From positions 1 through 64,000 of the forward strand of contig WOUP01000005.1 in NCBI GenBank assembly GCA_009772895.1: a stretch of 64,000 nt of DNA, given 5' to 3'. How positions within the stretch are numbered: position 1 is the first letter of the stretch; each line of letters starts with the position of its first letter. Positions 25,234 to 34,030 of the stretch are shown here, one piece after another. The notes under the pieces are model-generated. The model saw nothing but the letters and a program-made list of their open reading frames with translations, was not told the origin of the DNA and made no database searches. Position numbers and translations under genes: made by a program. The stretch comes from Puniceicoccaceae bacterium 5H. GTDB taxonomy: Bacteria > Verrucomicrobiota > Verrucomicrobiia > Opitutales > Oceanipulchritudinaceae.

Positions 25234-28200
25234 ATGTTCAAACGCATAATCGACACCGTCCTGCGCAACCAGCTGATCGTCGTCCTGTTCACGCTCGCCG
25301 TGATCGGCGGCGGCTACTGGGGCTACAAAAAGCTGCCGGTCGACGCGTTCCCCGACGTTTCGCCCGCGCTGGTCCAAGTCTTTACCGTCACCTCGGGCCT
25401 CGGGCCGGAAGAGGTGGAAAAATTCGTCACCTTCCCGGTGGAAGCATCGATGAGCGGCCTGCCCAAGGTCGAGGAGATCCGCTCGGTCTCCAACTTCGGG
25501 CTCTCCGTCGTCAGCATCTATTTCGAGGAAGGCACCGACATCTATTTCGCGCGGCAAGTGGTGGGCGAGCGCCTGTCAGAAGCCCGCGAGGCGATCCCGC
25601 CCGGGTTCGGCGAGCCCGAGATGGGCCCGATTTCGACCGGGCAAGGGCTCGTGCTCTACTACAACCTCATCGACACCACGGGCGAATATTCGCTCGAAGA
25701 GCTGCGCTCGCTCCAGGACTGGGTCGTGAAGTACAACCTGCAAACCGTGCCCGGCGTTACCGAGGTCCTCGGCATCGGCGGCTACGTGAAGCAGTTTCAG
25801 ATCAACGTCGATCCCGACGCCCTGTTGCGCTACAACCTGTCGCTGCACGAGGTGATCGATCGGGTCGAGGCCAACAACCAAAACGTGGGCGGCCAGTTTC
25901 TGGAGCGCAATGGCGAGATGTTCATCGTCCGCTCCGAGGGCCTGGCCCGCGGTCTCGACGACATCCAGCGCATCGTCGTGGCCCACGAAGACGGCACCCC
26001 TGTCTACCTGGAGGACGTGGCCGCGGTCGAGATCGGCGGCGAAATCCGGCAGGGCCTGCAAACCCGTAACGGCGAAGGCGAAGTCGTCTCGGGCATGGTC
26101 GTCAAGCTCTACGGCACGAACTCTTCCACCGTAATCGCCGCCGTCGAGGACAAGCTCGCCGAGCTGCAGGAAGCCCTGCCCGAGGGCGTCGTGATCGACC
26201 CATATTACGAGCAGAAGACGCTGGTCGAATCGTCCGTCAGTACCGTGACGAACGCATTGGTCCAGGGCATCGGGCTGGTTGTCATCATCCTGCTGGTCTT
26301 CATCGGCGGCTTCCGGCCCAGCCTGGTGGTCGCGCTGTCGATCCCGTTCTCGGTGCTCTTCGCCACGCTGGCGATGTATTACTGCGGCATCTCCGCCAAC
26401 CTGATGTCGCTGGGCGGTATTGCCATCGCCATCGGCATGATGGTCGACGGCACCATCGTGATGGTGGAAAACTCCGACCGGCTGCTACGTGCGGCGCCTC
26501 CGGGCGAATCCAAACGCAGCGTCATCGCGCGCGCCTGCGGCGAGGTCGCGCAGCCCATCACGTTCTCCATCCTCATCGTGGTGCTCGTCTTCCTGCCGCT
26601 CTTCACCCTGCACGGGATGGAGGGCAAGATGTTCCGCCCGTTGGCCTACACCGTCGCCCTGGCCATGTTTGGCTCGCTGCTCTACGCGCTGATCGCCGCG
26701 CCGGTCTACGGCTGGCTCTTCATGCCCCGCCCTCACCGTGAGGAAGACGATACCGGCCACACCCGGGAGATCTGGATCGTGCGCCTACTGATCGCCGTTT
26801 ATCGGCCAGTGGTGCGCTTCTTCGTGCGCTTCCGCATTCTGGCGGTGGGCCTTGCGCTGGGACTGCTGGCGCTGGGGGTAGCCGTCTTCCCCCGCCTGGG
26901 TTCGGAGTTCACCCCCCGTTTGATGGAGGGCGATATCATCGCCAACCTCACGATGGCCCCCTCCGTGTCGCTCGAGGAAACCAAGCGCAATTCCATGATC
27001 GCGGAGAAGCGCTTGCTGGAGATTCCCGAGATCGAGCAGACGATCTCCCGCATCGGGCGCGGTGAGGTGGGCGCCCACGCCGACCCGATCAACACCGTGC
27101 ACATGATGGTGGTGCTGCGCCCCGCAGCGGAATGGCGCGACGGCTTCACCCAGGTCGACGTGGAGAACGCGATGCGAGAAAAACTCGCGGGCATGCCCGG
27201 CGTCATGGTCAACATCACCCAGCCGATCCAGCTGACCGTCGACGAACTGGTCGGCGGCTCCAAGGCGCAGCTCTCGATCAAGCTCTTCGGCAAGGACCTC
27301 GATGTGCTGAAGGAAAAGGGAGACGCCATCGCCGCCGTGCTTGGGCAAGTCTCCGGCGCCGCCGACGTCCAGGCCGGGCAGGTCACAGGCTCGCCGCAAA
27401 TCGTCGTGCGCCCCGATCGCGAGGCCATCGCCCGCCACGGCATGAACCTCTCGGAGGTCCAGGAGCTGATCGAGGCCGCCGTGGGCGGTGTCGAGGCCGG
27501 CCAGATCTACGACGGCGTGCAGCGCTTCGACATCTACGTGCGCTATCAGGAGCAGGCGCGCCAAACGATCGACGACTTGCGCCACCTGATCGTACGCAGC
27601 GAAGGCGGCGCGTTGATCCCGCTGGACGAGATTGCGGTGATCGAAGAAGTCGTGGGGCCGCGCTCCATCGTGCGCGAAAACAATCAGCGCTACATCGAGA
27701 TCCAGTCCAACGTCGTCGGGCGCGACATCGGCAGCTTCGTCGAAGAGGCCCAGGACGCGATTGCACAAGACGTCGATCTGCCCACGGGCTACCTCGTCTC
27801 CTGGGGCGGCCAGTTTGAGTTGCAACAGGAGGCCAACGCTCGCCTGGCGCTCGTGGTCCCCGTCACGCTGGTCCTCATCTCGCTGCTGCTCTACCTGAGC
27901 TTCGGTTCGGTCAAGAACACCGCGCTGATCCTGCTCAACATCCCGCTGGCCCTCGTGGGCGGGATCGTCGGGCTCTGGCTGGCCGGAGAAAACCTCTCCG
28001 TGCCCTCCAGCATCGGCTTCATCGCGCTCTTCGGCATCGCACTCGGCAACGGCATGGTCCTCGTCACCTACCTCAACGAGCTCGTGCACGACGGCCGCCC
28101 ATTGGACGAAGCAAGCGTCGAAGGCGCCTGCCTGCGCGTCCGCCCCGTGCTGATGACGGCAGGCACGACGCTGCTCGGGCTCCTGCCCCTGCTGCTCGCC

Positions 28201-28338
28201 ACCGGCACCGGCAGTGAGGTGCAACGCCCGCTCGCAATCGTGGTGATTGGCGGGCTGGTCTCCTCGACCGTGCTGACCTTGCTGGTGATCCCGGCGCTGT
28301 ATCGCTGGTTCGCCCCCCAACCGCCGCAAAACGCGTAA
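25234..28338 (+). CDS. Heavy-metal RND efflux pump (CzcA/CusA family)
   Basis: 1034 residues, the normal length. It has the HME-RND layout of 12 membrane helices and two large periplasmic loops. It begins RIIDTVLRNQLIVVLFTLAVIGGGYWGY and has the fourth-helix block GIAIAIGMMVDGTIVMVEN with a proton-relay Asp and Glu. The block is closer to the CusA-like form than to the CzcA form (DFGxIVDGAV) as I recall them, so I cannot assign divalent or monovalent ions with confidence. The His-rich adaptor favours Zn/Co/Ni. It follows the adaptor by 21 bases and is last before a strong terminator. Confidence 0.9.
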   Translation: MFKRIIDTVLRNQLIVVLFTLAVIGGGYWGYKKLPVDAFPDVSPALVQVFTVTSGLGPEEVEKFVTFPVEASMSGLPKVEEIRSVSNFGLSVVSIYFEEGTDIYFARQVVGERLSEAREAIPPGFGEPEMGPISTGQGLVLYYNLIDTTGEYSLEELRSLQDWVVKYNLQTVPGVTEVLGIGGYVKQFQINVDPDALLRYNLSLHEVIDRVEANNQNVGGQFLERNGEMFIVRSEGLARGLDDIQRIVVAHEDGTPVYLEDVAAVEIGGEIRQGLQTRNGEGEVVSGMVVKLYGTNSSTVIAAVEDKLAELQEALPEGVVIDPYYEQKTLVESSVSTVTNALVQGIGLVVIILLVFIGGFRPSLVVALSIPFSVLFATLAMYYCGISANLMSLGGIAIAIGMMVDGTIVMVENSDRLLRAAPPGESKRSVIARACGEVAQPITFSILIVVLVFLPLFTLHGMEGKMFRPLAYTVALAMFGSLLYALIAAPVYGWLFMPRPHREEDDTGHTREIWIVRLLIAVYRPVVRFFVRFRILAVGLALGLLALGVAVFPRLGSEFTPRLMEGDIIANLTMAPSVSLEETKRNSMIAEKRLLEIPEIEQTISRIGRGEVGAHADPINTVHMMVVLRPAAEWRDGFTQVDVENAMREKLAGMPGVMVNITQPIQLTVDELVGGSKAQLSIKLFGKDLDVLKEKGDAIAAVLGQVSGAADVQAGQVTGSPQIVVRPDREAIARHGMNLSEVQELIEAAVGGVEAGQIYDGVQRFDIYVRYQEQARQTIDDLRHLIVRSEGGALIPLDEIAVIEEVVGPRSIVRENNQRYIEIQSNVVGRDIGSFVEEAQDAIAQDVDLPTGYLVSWGGQFELQQEANARLALVVPVTLVLISLLLYLSFGSVKNTALILLNIPLALVGGIVGLWLAGENLSVPSSIGFIALFGIALGNGMVLVTYLNELVHDGRPLDEASVEGACLRVRPVLMTAGTTLLGLLPLLLATGTGSEVQRPLAIVVIGGLVSSTVLTLLVIPALYRWFAPQPPQNA

Positions 28339-28370
28339 GCCCATATAGCCTCACCTACCCCCTTCAAGCA

Positions 28371-28402
28371 GGAGAGCGTCCCACCGGCGCTCTCCTTTTT
28401 TT
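28371..28402 (+). terminator. Rho-independent terminator of first metal-efflux operon
   Basis: Arms ggagagcg (28371-28378) and cgctctcc (28388-28395) form an 8-bp stem with a 9-base loop, followed by seven Ts (28396-28402). Confidence 0.92.
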
Positions 28403-28404
28403 GG

Positions 28405-28840
28405 CAGGTGAACGAACGCCGCTTGCAGGGCGCGATGACAGAAGAAGACCTTGGCCATCTGCCACCACCATGCACTTAGTTCCTTTACCCCGTTTGGTTT
28501 TGCGACGGCGTCGCCCCCTTTTTCGCCAGAAAGAAGCTCGCATCCACGAAGGCCTCCTCCCAGTCGACCAAGCCCTGCGTATCTAGTTCCTGCAGAAAGG
28601 CTTCCCAAATCGTTTCCCACACCTCCAGCTCTTCCCAGTCGCGCAGTCGCCGCCAACAAGTCGACGCGCTGGGAAGCTCCCTGGGCAGATCGCGCCAGCG
28701 AGCGCCCGTCTTCAAGACCCAGGGATGCCTTCCAGTACCTCCCGGTCGTTGCAGCGCGGCTGCCCCGTGTTCGCTGGCGGCACGTGCTTGCTGATTTTAT
28801 CCCATTGATCGTCCGTGATAAAGCGATTCAAATGGCTCAC
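28405..28840 (-). pseudogene. Decayed IS5-family transposase fragment
   Basis: Reading minus from a GTG at 28840 gives SHLNRFITDDQWDKIS and a typical IS5/DUF4096 N-terminus. A one-base deletion near 28715 then shifts frame into TGARWRDLPRELPSASTCWR and VDWEEAFVDASFF. A further shift near 28520 reaches GGDAVAK, and another is needed for KGTKCMVVADGQG. The later DDE catalytic half is absent. The fragment abuts the efflux-operon terminator and lies 13 bases from the end of the YadA-like gene. It cannot encode a working transposase. Confidence 0.85.
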
Positions 28841-28852
28841 GCCTCAGCCATT

Positions 28853-30412
28853 TTAACGATCCACATTGCTGTACAAGCTAAATAGTTGAGTTTTGAAACC
28901 GATTCTAGCTGTTCCTCGAATTACAAAGGGCACGATTTTTCCAACCTGGTCCGTTGACCACATCGGAGACTTCACACTAGAAGCAGCAAACGCCTCTGGC
29001 ACACTAACAGAGCCATCAGGTGCTATCCACAGACGGCGCTTGTTCGCGGTCTGATCGTATATCTCAAATGAGCCATTATGAAATATTAATGAATTTCTAG
29101 GATCGCCATCGCTCCCGTCATTGAAATAAAATTCCAGTTTTTGACTTCCTTTTGAGATCTCCAGCGGCCTATCGAGGCCGGAGTCCACCACAAGTGCGCC
29201 ATCCAGGTTAATGATATTATTATTCGTCACACCAAGCAAATCCTGCAAATTCGAAACAGAACTATCGAGGCTTTCGATACTTGCATTATCAGACTGGCCT
29301 AGCTGGTATGAACCGTCGTCATAAATCACAAAAGCGTCCTTGCGTTCATCACTAGATCCCGATCCAACTACAAATATCGGCTTGCGCTCATCACCCTGCC
29401 CTGATGTCCCAGCCAGATTAAACTGACCAAAGGCAACCGCGCCTGCATCCGCATAGCCTGCTTCGAGCCTAACATTGTTGCCGCCGACCAACGTCATCTC
29501 CGGGCCAGCTAATACGTTTTTGCCGAAGGCCGCAGCATAGGTGCCGCCCGCGATGGCGGTATGCCCCACTGCGATGCCACCATTATCCTCGGTTGAACTG
29601 CCATTTCCCGCTTCAATCCCCCGGGCCGCCCACAAGTCTCCATCATCCTGAGTCAGGGCGCTGCCGTTCATTCCGATCGGCATATACAGTCGGTGCGGTG
29701 CGATTCCAGAAGAGGTGTTCTTCAGCAGGATGGTTGAGACTACGGGCACGGGGTTTAAGGCGTCTTGCGGGAGGGTGAATTGTTCTTGGGTTGCCTCCAG
29801 ACCGTTGCCCCCCTTGATTCCCGGGATACCGACCAAGACATAGCCGAATGTATAGAGGTCAAACAGCCCATCTCTGCTCATATCACCCGTATTTCCGTCC
29901 GAACGATAGAGTTCTAGCGCCTCCCGTGTCGCTCCCATATCCACGAGTTTGCTGATCAACGCATCGCTGAGTGTATACTGGCCCCCGCCTCTATTTCCCA
30001 GCTGAGCATCTCGTCGACTAAGAACGATATGCAGGTAGCGCTGATCGTAATATTGCTCAATGCTGGCAAGCAGATCAGCGGGACTATCCTGAATCGAAAC
30101 AGGATACGCGTCAGAGGTCTCCGAGTCGGGGTCTACCGGTTGCAAAACAACATCCCCGGTTGACCGATCGATAATCACATGCATCCACCCCCAAACATTC
30201 AACATTGAGGGATCGGCATCATTGACATCAAGAAAGTCGCCATTGTAGGTGAGGGAAGGCTCTGTCGCGACCCAAGGACTATTGTCGGCCACGTACCCCC
30301 CTACTGCAACCAAGGGGTGTGCTGCGATATTCGAGTCGAAAACCTCAGCAGAGCCAACAGAAGTCAAAAATCCTACGCTCAAGCAGGTCAGCCAGCAAAA
30401 TGGTAGTTTCAT
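28853..30412 (-). CDS. Exported protein with YadA-head-like repeats
   Basis: 519 residues with a signal peptide (MKLPFCWLTCLSVGFLTSVGSA). The middle has alternating Ala/Gly turns (GGIAVGHTAIAGGTYAAAFG, then AGAVAFGQFNLAG, about 290-365) resembling the left-handed beta-roll of trimeric-autotransporter heads. A predicted coiled stretch (SIESLDSSVSNLQDLLG) and tail-fibre-like IYDDGS and WIAPDGSVSVPEAF segments follow. No YadA anchor domain is present, so it is not a complete autotransporter. The N-terminal 250 residues are unrecognised. Its DNA is more A+T-rich than its neighbours, and the C-terminus stops next to the IS remnant, so it may have been altered by the insertion. It is probably paired with the upstream coiled-coil gene (20-base gap). 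Confidence 0.6.
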   Translation of the reverse strand: MKLPFCWLTCLSVGFLTSVGSAEVFDSNIAAHPLVAVGGYVADNSPWVATEPSLTYNGDFLDVNDADPSMLNVWGWMHVIIDRSTGDVVLQPVDPDSETSDAYPVSIQDSPADLLASIEQYYDQRYLHIVLSRRDAQLGNRGGGQYTLSDALISKLVDMGATREALELYRSDGNTGDMSRDGLFDLYTFGYVLVGIPGIKGGNGLEATQEQFTLPQDALNPVPVVSTILLKNTSSGIAPHRLYMPIGMNGSALTQDDGDLWAARGIEAGNGSSTEDNGGIAVGHTAIAGGTYAAAFGKNVLAGPEMTLVGGNNVRLEAGYADAGAVAFGQFNLAGTSGQGDERKPIFVVGSGSSDERKDAFVIYDDGSYQLGQSDNASIESLDSSVSNLQDLLGVTNNNIINLDGALVVDSGLDRPLEISKGSQKLEFYFNDGSDGDPRNSLIFHNGSFEIYDQTANKRRLWIAPDGSVSVPEAFAASSVKSPMWSTDQVGKIVPFVIRGTARIGFKTQLFSLYSNVDR

Positions 30413-30432
30413 TCAAGGTATCAGTTCAGGTT

Positions 30433-30912
30433 TCAGTTAGCTTGCTCCAAACGGATCAATTGCTCCGCCATTTCCTTGTAAGCCTCTTGCAACTCGGCAG
30501 CCCCCTCGGAGGCCAACTCAATCGATTCCGCCCGAAGCTGCTTTGCCCGGTAGGCGTACACCCGCTTCAAGGCGTCCAGCTTGCCCTGCTCTGCTTCGAT
30601 TAGCACGTATTCTTCAAAATTTTGGCGCATGAAAGCCGCCTGCATCACAGTCAACTCCTCATAGCTCGCATCCGGTTCGCTCGAGAGATAGGCCTGTAGG
30701 GCCGCATTCAGCCCCTTACGACGTGCGGCCAATGCCGTCTCTCTTGTGTTAACCTCCTGGCGCAATTCTGAAAGATAGTTTTCAACGGCGATAGTGTTAG
30801 ACTCCTGTGTATCAACGGCTCCAGACGAATCTTGAGCATGCAAAGGATAAGCCCCGAACATAAGGCCAGCTACTAGACCGGCAAAGCAAACGCATTTAGG
30901 TTTTTGGTCCAT
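30433..30912 (-). CDS. Exported coiled-coil protein of unknown function
   Basis: 159 residues from the chosen start (MDQKPKCVCFAGLVAG); the hydrophobic segment and AHA-like cleavage context (YPLHAQD) indicate export. The rest is almost all helix, rich in Glu, Ala, Leu and Arg (LSELRQEVNTRETALAARRK, EEYVLIEAEQGKLDALKRVY). An in-frame codon at 30960 would lengthen the N-terminus but weaken the signal peptide. It is 20 bases upstream of the YadA-like gene and likely co-transcribed, so a periplasmic chaperone or assembly partner for that protein is possible but not shown. Confidence 0.6.
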   Translation of the reverse strand: MDQKPKCVCFAGLVAGLMFGAYPLHAQDSSGAVDTQESNTIAVENYLSELRQEVNTRETALAARRKGLNAALQAYLSSEPDASYEELTVMQAAFMRQNFEEYVLIEAEQGKLDALKRVYAYRAKQLRAESIELASEGAAELQEAYKEMAEQLIRLEQAN

Positions 30913-31134
30913 GCTAAGATTTAGACCGTTTTGCTTAGGCAAGGTCAAGATCCTGACCAAAAAAGATTCAAAGATGGCAACGAGAGCTAACCGCTTTCAC
31001 CACCAAAGGCTCCCCCTAATGTCTGATTCGTGACGGCCTGCCAATAAATGTGGTCAGCTTCCCAATGGCGCGCAGCGGAGAGAGGTCTTCATGGTCTAAA
31101 GACAGGATGACGACCGCGGCCACAGGTGCGGCAC

Positions 31135-31803
31135 TCATGGACGTAGCCGGGGTTGAGGCGTCACAAGCGGTTGGGGTAAAGCGAGGCGGGCCACCACGCG
31201 GTCAACTTCGGCCTCGGCTCGCTCGAATGAGCGGCGGGCGCGGCCGTCCTGATATTCGTCGTACCCCGCGCGGATATAGCTGAGGTCGTGCAGGCCGATA
31301 AACGCCAGAATCGTTCGCAAGTGCGGCTCGAGGTGGTTGAGGTGCGCCAGTTCCCCGCCCGGCAAGATCGCGCCATCGCCGACCGAGATCAGCGCCACCA
31401 CCGGTTTGTCTTCCAACAAGGGCTGATAAGGAATCTCCTGGGTCGGATCGAAGGCAAACGTGCGCCCTACCCTTACTATCTGGTCGAAGTAGGCCTTGAG
31501 CTGCGCCGGCAGGCCGAAGTTATACATGGGCGCCGCGATCACCACCACATCGGCCGCTTCGAGTTCGGCAATCAGTTCTTCGCTCAGTGCCAACGGGCCT
31601 TCTGCCGCGGGCGTATCTGCGACAAAGGCGGCTGCGATCCACGCTTCGTTAACCGCGGGAGGCGGTATCAGCCCCACGTCACGAATCGTAACGGCAGCGT
31701 CTGGATGATTGACTCGCCAGCGCTGGATAAAGCAATCGGCGAGTTGGCGAGTAATGGAGCGCGTAACGCGTCCGCTGGATTGAATGACGAGCAAGTTTTT
31801 CAT
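31135..31803 (-). CDS. azoR: FMN-dependent NADH-azoreductase (flavodoxin-fold)
   Basis: 222 residues of the AzoR/NAD(P)H quinone reductase family: N-terminal LLVIQSSGRVTRSITRQLAD (phosphate-binding loop for FMN) and VVIAAPMYNFGLPAQLKAYFDQIVRVGRTF, the family's best marker. It reduces azo dyes and quinones with two electrons in the cytoplasm, which protects against electrophiles. It follows the HxlR gene by 74 bases. The gap contains palindromes that are a candidate operator. The ATG at 31803 puts the first beta strand at the N-terminus; an upstream in-frame start adds seven residues only. Confidence 0.9.
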   Translation of the reverse strand: MKNLLVIQSSGRVTRSITRQLADCFIQRWRVNHPDAAVTIRDVGLIPPPAVNEAWIAAAFVADTPAAEGPLALSEELIAELEAADVVVIAAPMYNFGLPAQLKAYFDQIVRVGRTFAFDPTQEIPYQPLLEDKPVVALISVGDGAILPGGELAHLNHLEPHLRTILAFIGLHDLSYIRAGYDEYQDGRARRSFERAEAEVDRVVARLALPQPLVTPQPRLRP

Positions 31804-31851
31804 CGTGCCGCCATCTTGCCACAAAGCGGCGCAACGTGCTTCATCTCAAAA

Positions 31852-31883
31852 TCGTGAGTCGCTCACACAAATGTGAGTCACGA
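31852..31883. promoter_or_regulatory. Candidate HxlR operator upstream of azoreductase
   Basis: Outer arms tcgtga (31852-31857) and tcacga (31878-31883) enclose gtgagtcgctcac (5-bp arms) and part of gtgagtcac. The block spans the end of the HxlR gene and the start of the gap before azoR, where autoregulation or control of azoR would occur. Confidence 0.4.
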
Positions 31884-32273
31884 CAAATGCTCTCCGCTAC
31901 CCCGCATGCACTCGGCCGCCCGGGCGACGCCCTGCCGCTTCAGATAGCCGATACCCCACTTTTCCAACTCTGCCATCACACCCGAAAGCTGCCCGCCCTC
32001 CGGCGTCAGCTCGTATTCCACCCGCACCGGTACCTCGGGATAAACCGTGCGCTTGACCACGCCGTCGGCTTCGAGCTGGCGCAACTGTACGGTCAGCGCC
32101 TGAGCCGTCACGCCCGACAGCTCTGCCTGCAAGTCGCTAAAACGCTGCACCCCCTGGCTCAACTCCCAGAGGATCAGCGGTTTCCACCGCCCGCGGATCA
32201 CATCCAGCGTCGCCTTTACCGCACACTGCTCCCGCAGCGGATCGATCTTTTGACTGTAGTCAGTGGAGGCCAT
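31878..32273 (-). CDS. HxlR family winged-helix regulator
   Basis: 131 residues with the HxlR signature: a Cys in the N-terminal arm (REQCAVKATLDVIRGRWKPLILWELSQG) and FSDLQAELSGVTAQALTVQLRQLEADGVVKRTVYPEVPVRVEYELTPEG. HxlR proteins such as YodB and QorR sense quinones, diamide or aldehydes through that Cys and control reductases of the AzoR type. The adjacent azoreductase is thus its likely target. It begins only 15 bases after the sigma-factor stop, so it may also be read as part of the ECF42 operon. Confidence 0.9.
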   Translation of the reverse strand: MASTDYSQKIDPLREQCAVKATLDVIRGRWKPLILWELSQGVQRFSDLQAELSGVTAQALTVQLRQLEADGVVKRTVYPEVPVRVEYELTPEGGQLSGVMAELEKWGIGYLKRQGVARAAECMRGSGEHLS

Positions 32274-32288
32274 GTGGGAATCTATAAT

Positions 32289-33614
32289 CTACCCTTCGCT
32301 CTGGTCGAGTTCGCGGAGCTGTTGACGCAGGAAGGCTTGTTCGGTCGGGAGCGTGGTGAGGCGAAGGGCTTCGCGCAGATGGTCGGCGGCCACATCGAAG
32401 CGTTCCAGGCGGACAGCAAAATCGCCCATCACGGCGTAGAGCAACGGGTAAGACGCCAGTTCGTGGCGGTGGATCAGCATTTCCACCGCTTCCATCCCCG
32501 CCGCGGGACCATGCACCTGCCCCACCGCCACGGCCCGGTTGAGGGCATAGATGGGCGAATCGTGGTGCGCCAGCAACTGATCATAGAGACACAGGATGCG
32601 GGCCCAATCCGTGGAGGCGTAATCAGCCGCCGTGCAGTGGCATGCCGCGATGCCCGCCTGCAGGTGGTAATCGCTCGCCTCTTGGCCGACCGCCGCCAGC
32701 GCGAGCTGCGCCAGCCCCTCCGCGATGCGGTTGTAGTCCCAGCGCGCGCGGTCCTGATCCCGCAGGCGCACCAGCTGCCCCTGTGCATCCACCCGGGCGG
32801 GCCGACGGGCCTCGTTGAAGAGCATGAGCGCGAGCAGCGCATGGGCGGCGGGCTGCCCCATCGCCGGGTGGTCGGCCACCAGTCGCGCCAGGCGGATTGC
32901 CTCGGCACAGATCTCCTCCTTGATCAAGCGCTCCCCGCTCGTCGCCCGGTAGCCTTCGTTGAACAACAGATAGAGCACCTTCAGCACCCCCGCGAGCCGC
33001 TCCGCCAGCTCCGGCCCGGCCGGGATCTCAAAGGGGATGCGCTCGTCGCGGATCTTCTGGCGTGCCCGCGTCAAGCGCTTGGCCATGGCCGGCTCGGAGC
33101 ACAAAAAGGCCGCCGCAATTTCCTCCGTGCTGAAGCCGCCGAGGGTCTTCAGGGCCAGCGCCACCTGTGCCTCTTCCGGCAGTGCCGGGTGACAACACGC
33201 AAACACCAGCCGCAGGCGCGCGTCGCGGAGCTCCGCCTCGAACTGCGGGTCGCGGGCATCCAGCTCGGTCAGCTGTTGCTCGACGTTGGTCACGATCTGC
33301 GGCTGCTTGATGCGGAAGGTTTTCTCCCGCCGAATCACGTCCAGCGCCAACCGCCGCGCGGTCTGGAACAGCCAGGCGGCAGGCTCGTCGGGCAAGCCTT
33401 GAAAGGGCCACACCTGCAACGCCCGCATCAACGCCTCCTGCACGACGTCTTCAGCCAATTGCAGGCGCTCCAGACCGAAGATGCCCGTGAGCATCGAAAT
33501 CAGGCGGCCCGCTTCCTGCCGGAAAAGGTGCTCGGCTACGCGCGGCACATCGTCCGCCCGCACCGGTTGGCCGTCGGGGAACGAGACGACGGAATCAGGC
33601 GGGTGTGACGGCAT
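32289..33614 (-). CDS. ECF42-type sigma factor with C-terminal helical extension
   Basis: 441 residues, twice the length of a usual ECF sigma. Region 2 is visible (about 30-100, LQLAEDVVQEALMRALQVWPFQ and AWLFQTARRLALDVIRR) and region 4 follows (about 130-190, LGGFSTEEIAAAFLCSEPAMAKRLTRARQKIRD). Residues 200-441 form a TPR-like helical domain (LFNEGY, NRAVAVGQVHG). This layout with DGPF proteins as neighbours defines the ECF42 group, in which the extension is thought to control activity in place of an anti-sigma factor. The gene overlaps the DGPF gene upstream by 20 bases. Target promoters cannot be read. Confidence 0.88.
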   Translation of the reverse strand: MPSHPPDSVVSFPDGQPVRADDVPRVAEHLFRQEAGRLISMLTGIFGLERLQLAEDVVQEALMRALQVWPFQGLPDEPAAWLFQTARRLALDVIRREKTFRIKQPQIVTNVEQQLTELDARDPQFEAELRDARLRLVFACCHPALPEEAQVALALKTLGGFSTEEIAAAFLCSEPAMAKRLTRARQKIRDERIPFEIPAGPELAERLAGVLKVLYLLFNEGYRATSGERLIKEEICAEAIRLARLVADHPAMGQPAAHALLALMLFNEARRPARVDAQGQLVRLRDQDRARWDYNRIAEGLAQLALAAVGQEASDYHLQAGIAACHCTAADYASTDWARILCLYDQLLAHHDSPIYALNRAVAVGQVHGPAAGMEAVEMLIHRHELASYPLLYAVMGDFAVRLERFDVAADHLREALRLTTLPTEQAFLRQQLRELDQSEG

Positions 33615-34011
33615 GGCGGCGCATGCGCATGTAGACGGGGCAGGACTCCGCCACTTCGCGCACTTCGACTTTCAGGCCATAACGGACGACGGGCATCGTG
33701 CGGGCGATCGCCACCGCCTCGTCCATGCTCGCGACGTCCAACACAATGAAGCCGCCCACGGCCTCCTTGGATTCGGCGAAAGGCCCGTCGGTGACGGTCT
33801 GGCTGCCCTCGCGGCGGATGACGATGCGCTGCTCGGTAAGCGGATGGCCGCCCTTCAGCTTGCCCTCCTGCTCCAGGTTGTCGAACCACCGGTGGATATC
33901 GTCGATCAGCCGCTGCGCCTCTTCGGGCGGGCATTGGGCGTCCCAGTCCATACGGTGAAACAGCAGCATGTAGCCTTCGCAACGGGCGGGATGCGCAAGG
34001 GGATCTTCCAT
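33595..34011 (-). CDS. DGPF/YCII-domain protein 1
   Basis: About 138 residues of the YCII-related fold with the marker TDGPFAESKEAVGGFIVLDV and YMLLFHRMDWD at the N-terminus. DGPF proteins accompany ECF42 sigma factors, and their function is not established. An upstream ATG at 34038 would add nine residues and overlap the previous gene's stop by eight bases; the later ATG is preferred because the fold begins soon after it. It ends inside the start of the sigma gene. Confidence 0.88.
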   Translation of the reverse strand: MEDPLAHPARCEGYMLLFHRMDWDAQCPPEEAQRLIDDIHRWFDNLEQEGKLKGGHPLTEQRIVIRREGSQTVTDGPFAESKEAVGGFIVLDVASMDEAVAIARTMPVVRYGLKVEVREVAESCPVYMRMRRHAVTPA

Positions 34012-34030
34012 GGTGAGATGAGGTGGAAGG

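Noticed and set aside
28853-30412. Complete trimeric autotransporter adhesin
   Set aside because: The head-like repeats are present, but there is no C-terminal YadA anchor barrel and no long coiled-coil stalk, so only a resemblance is claimed.
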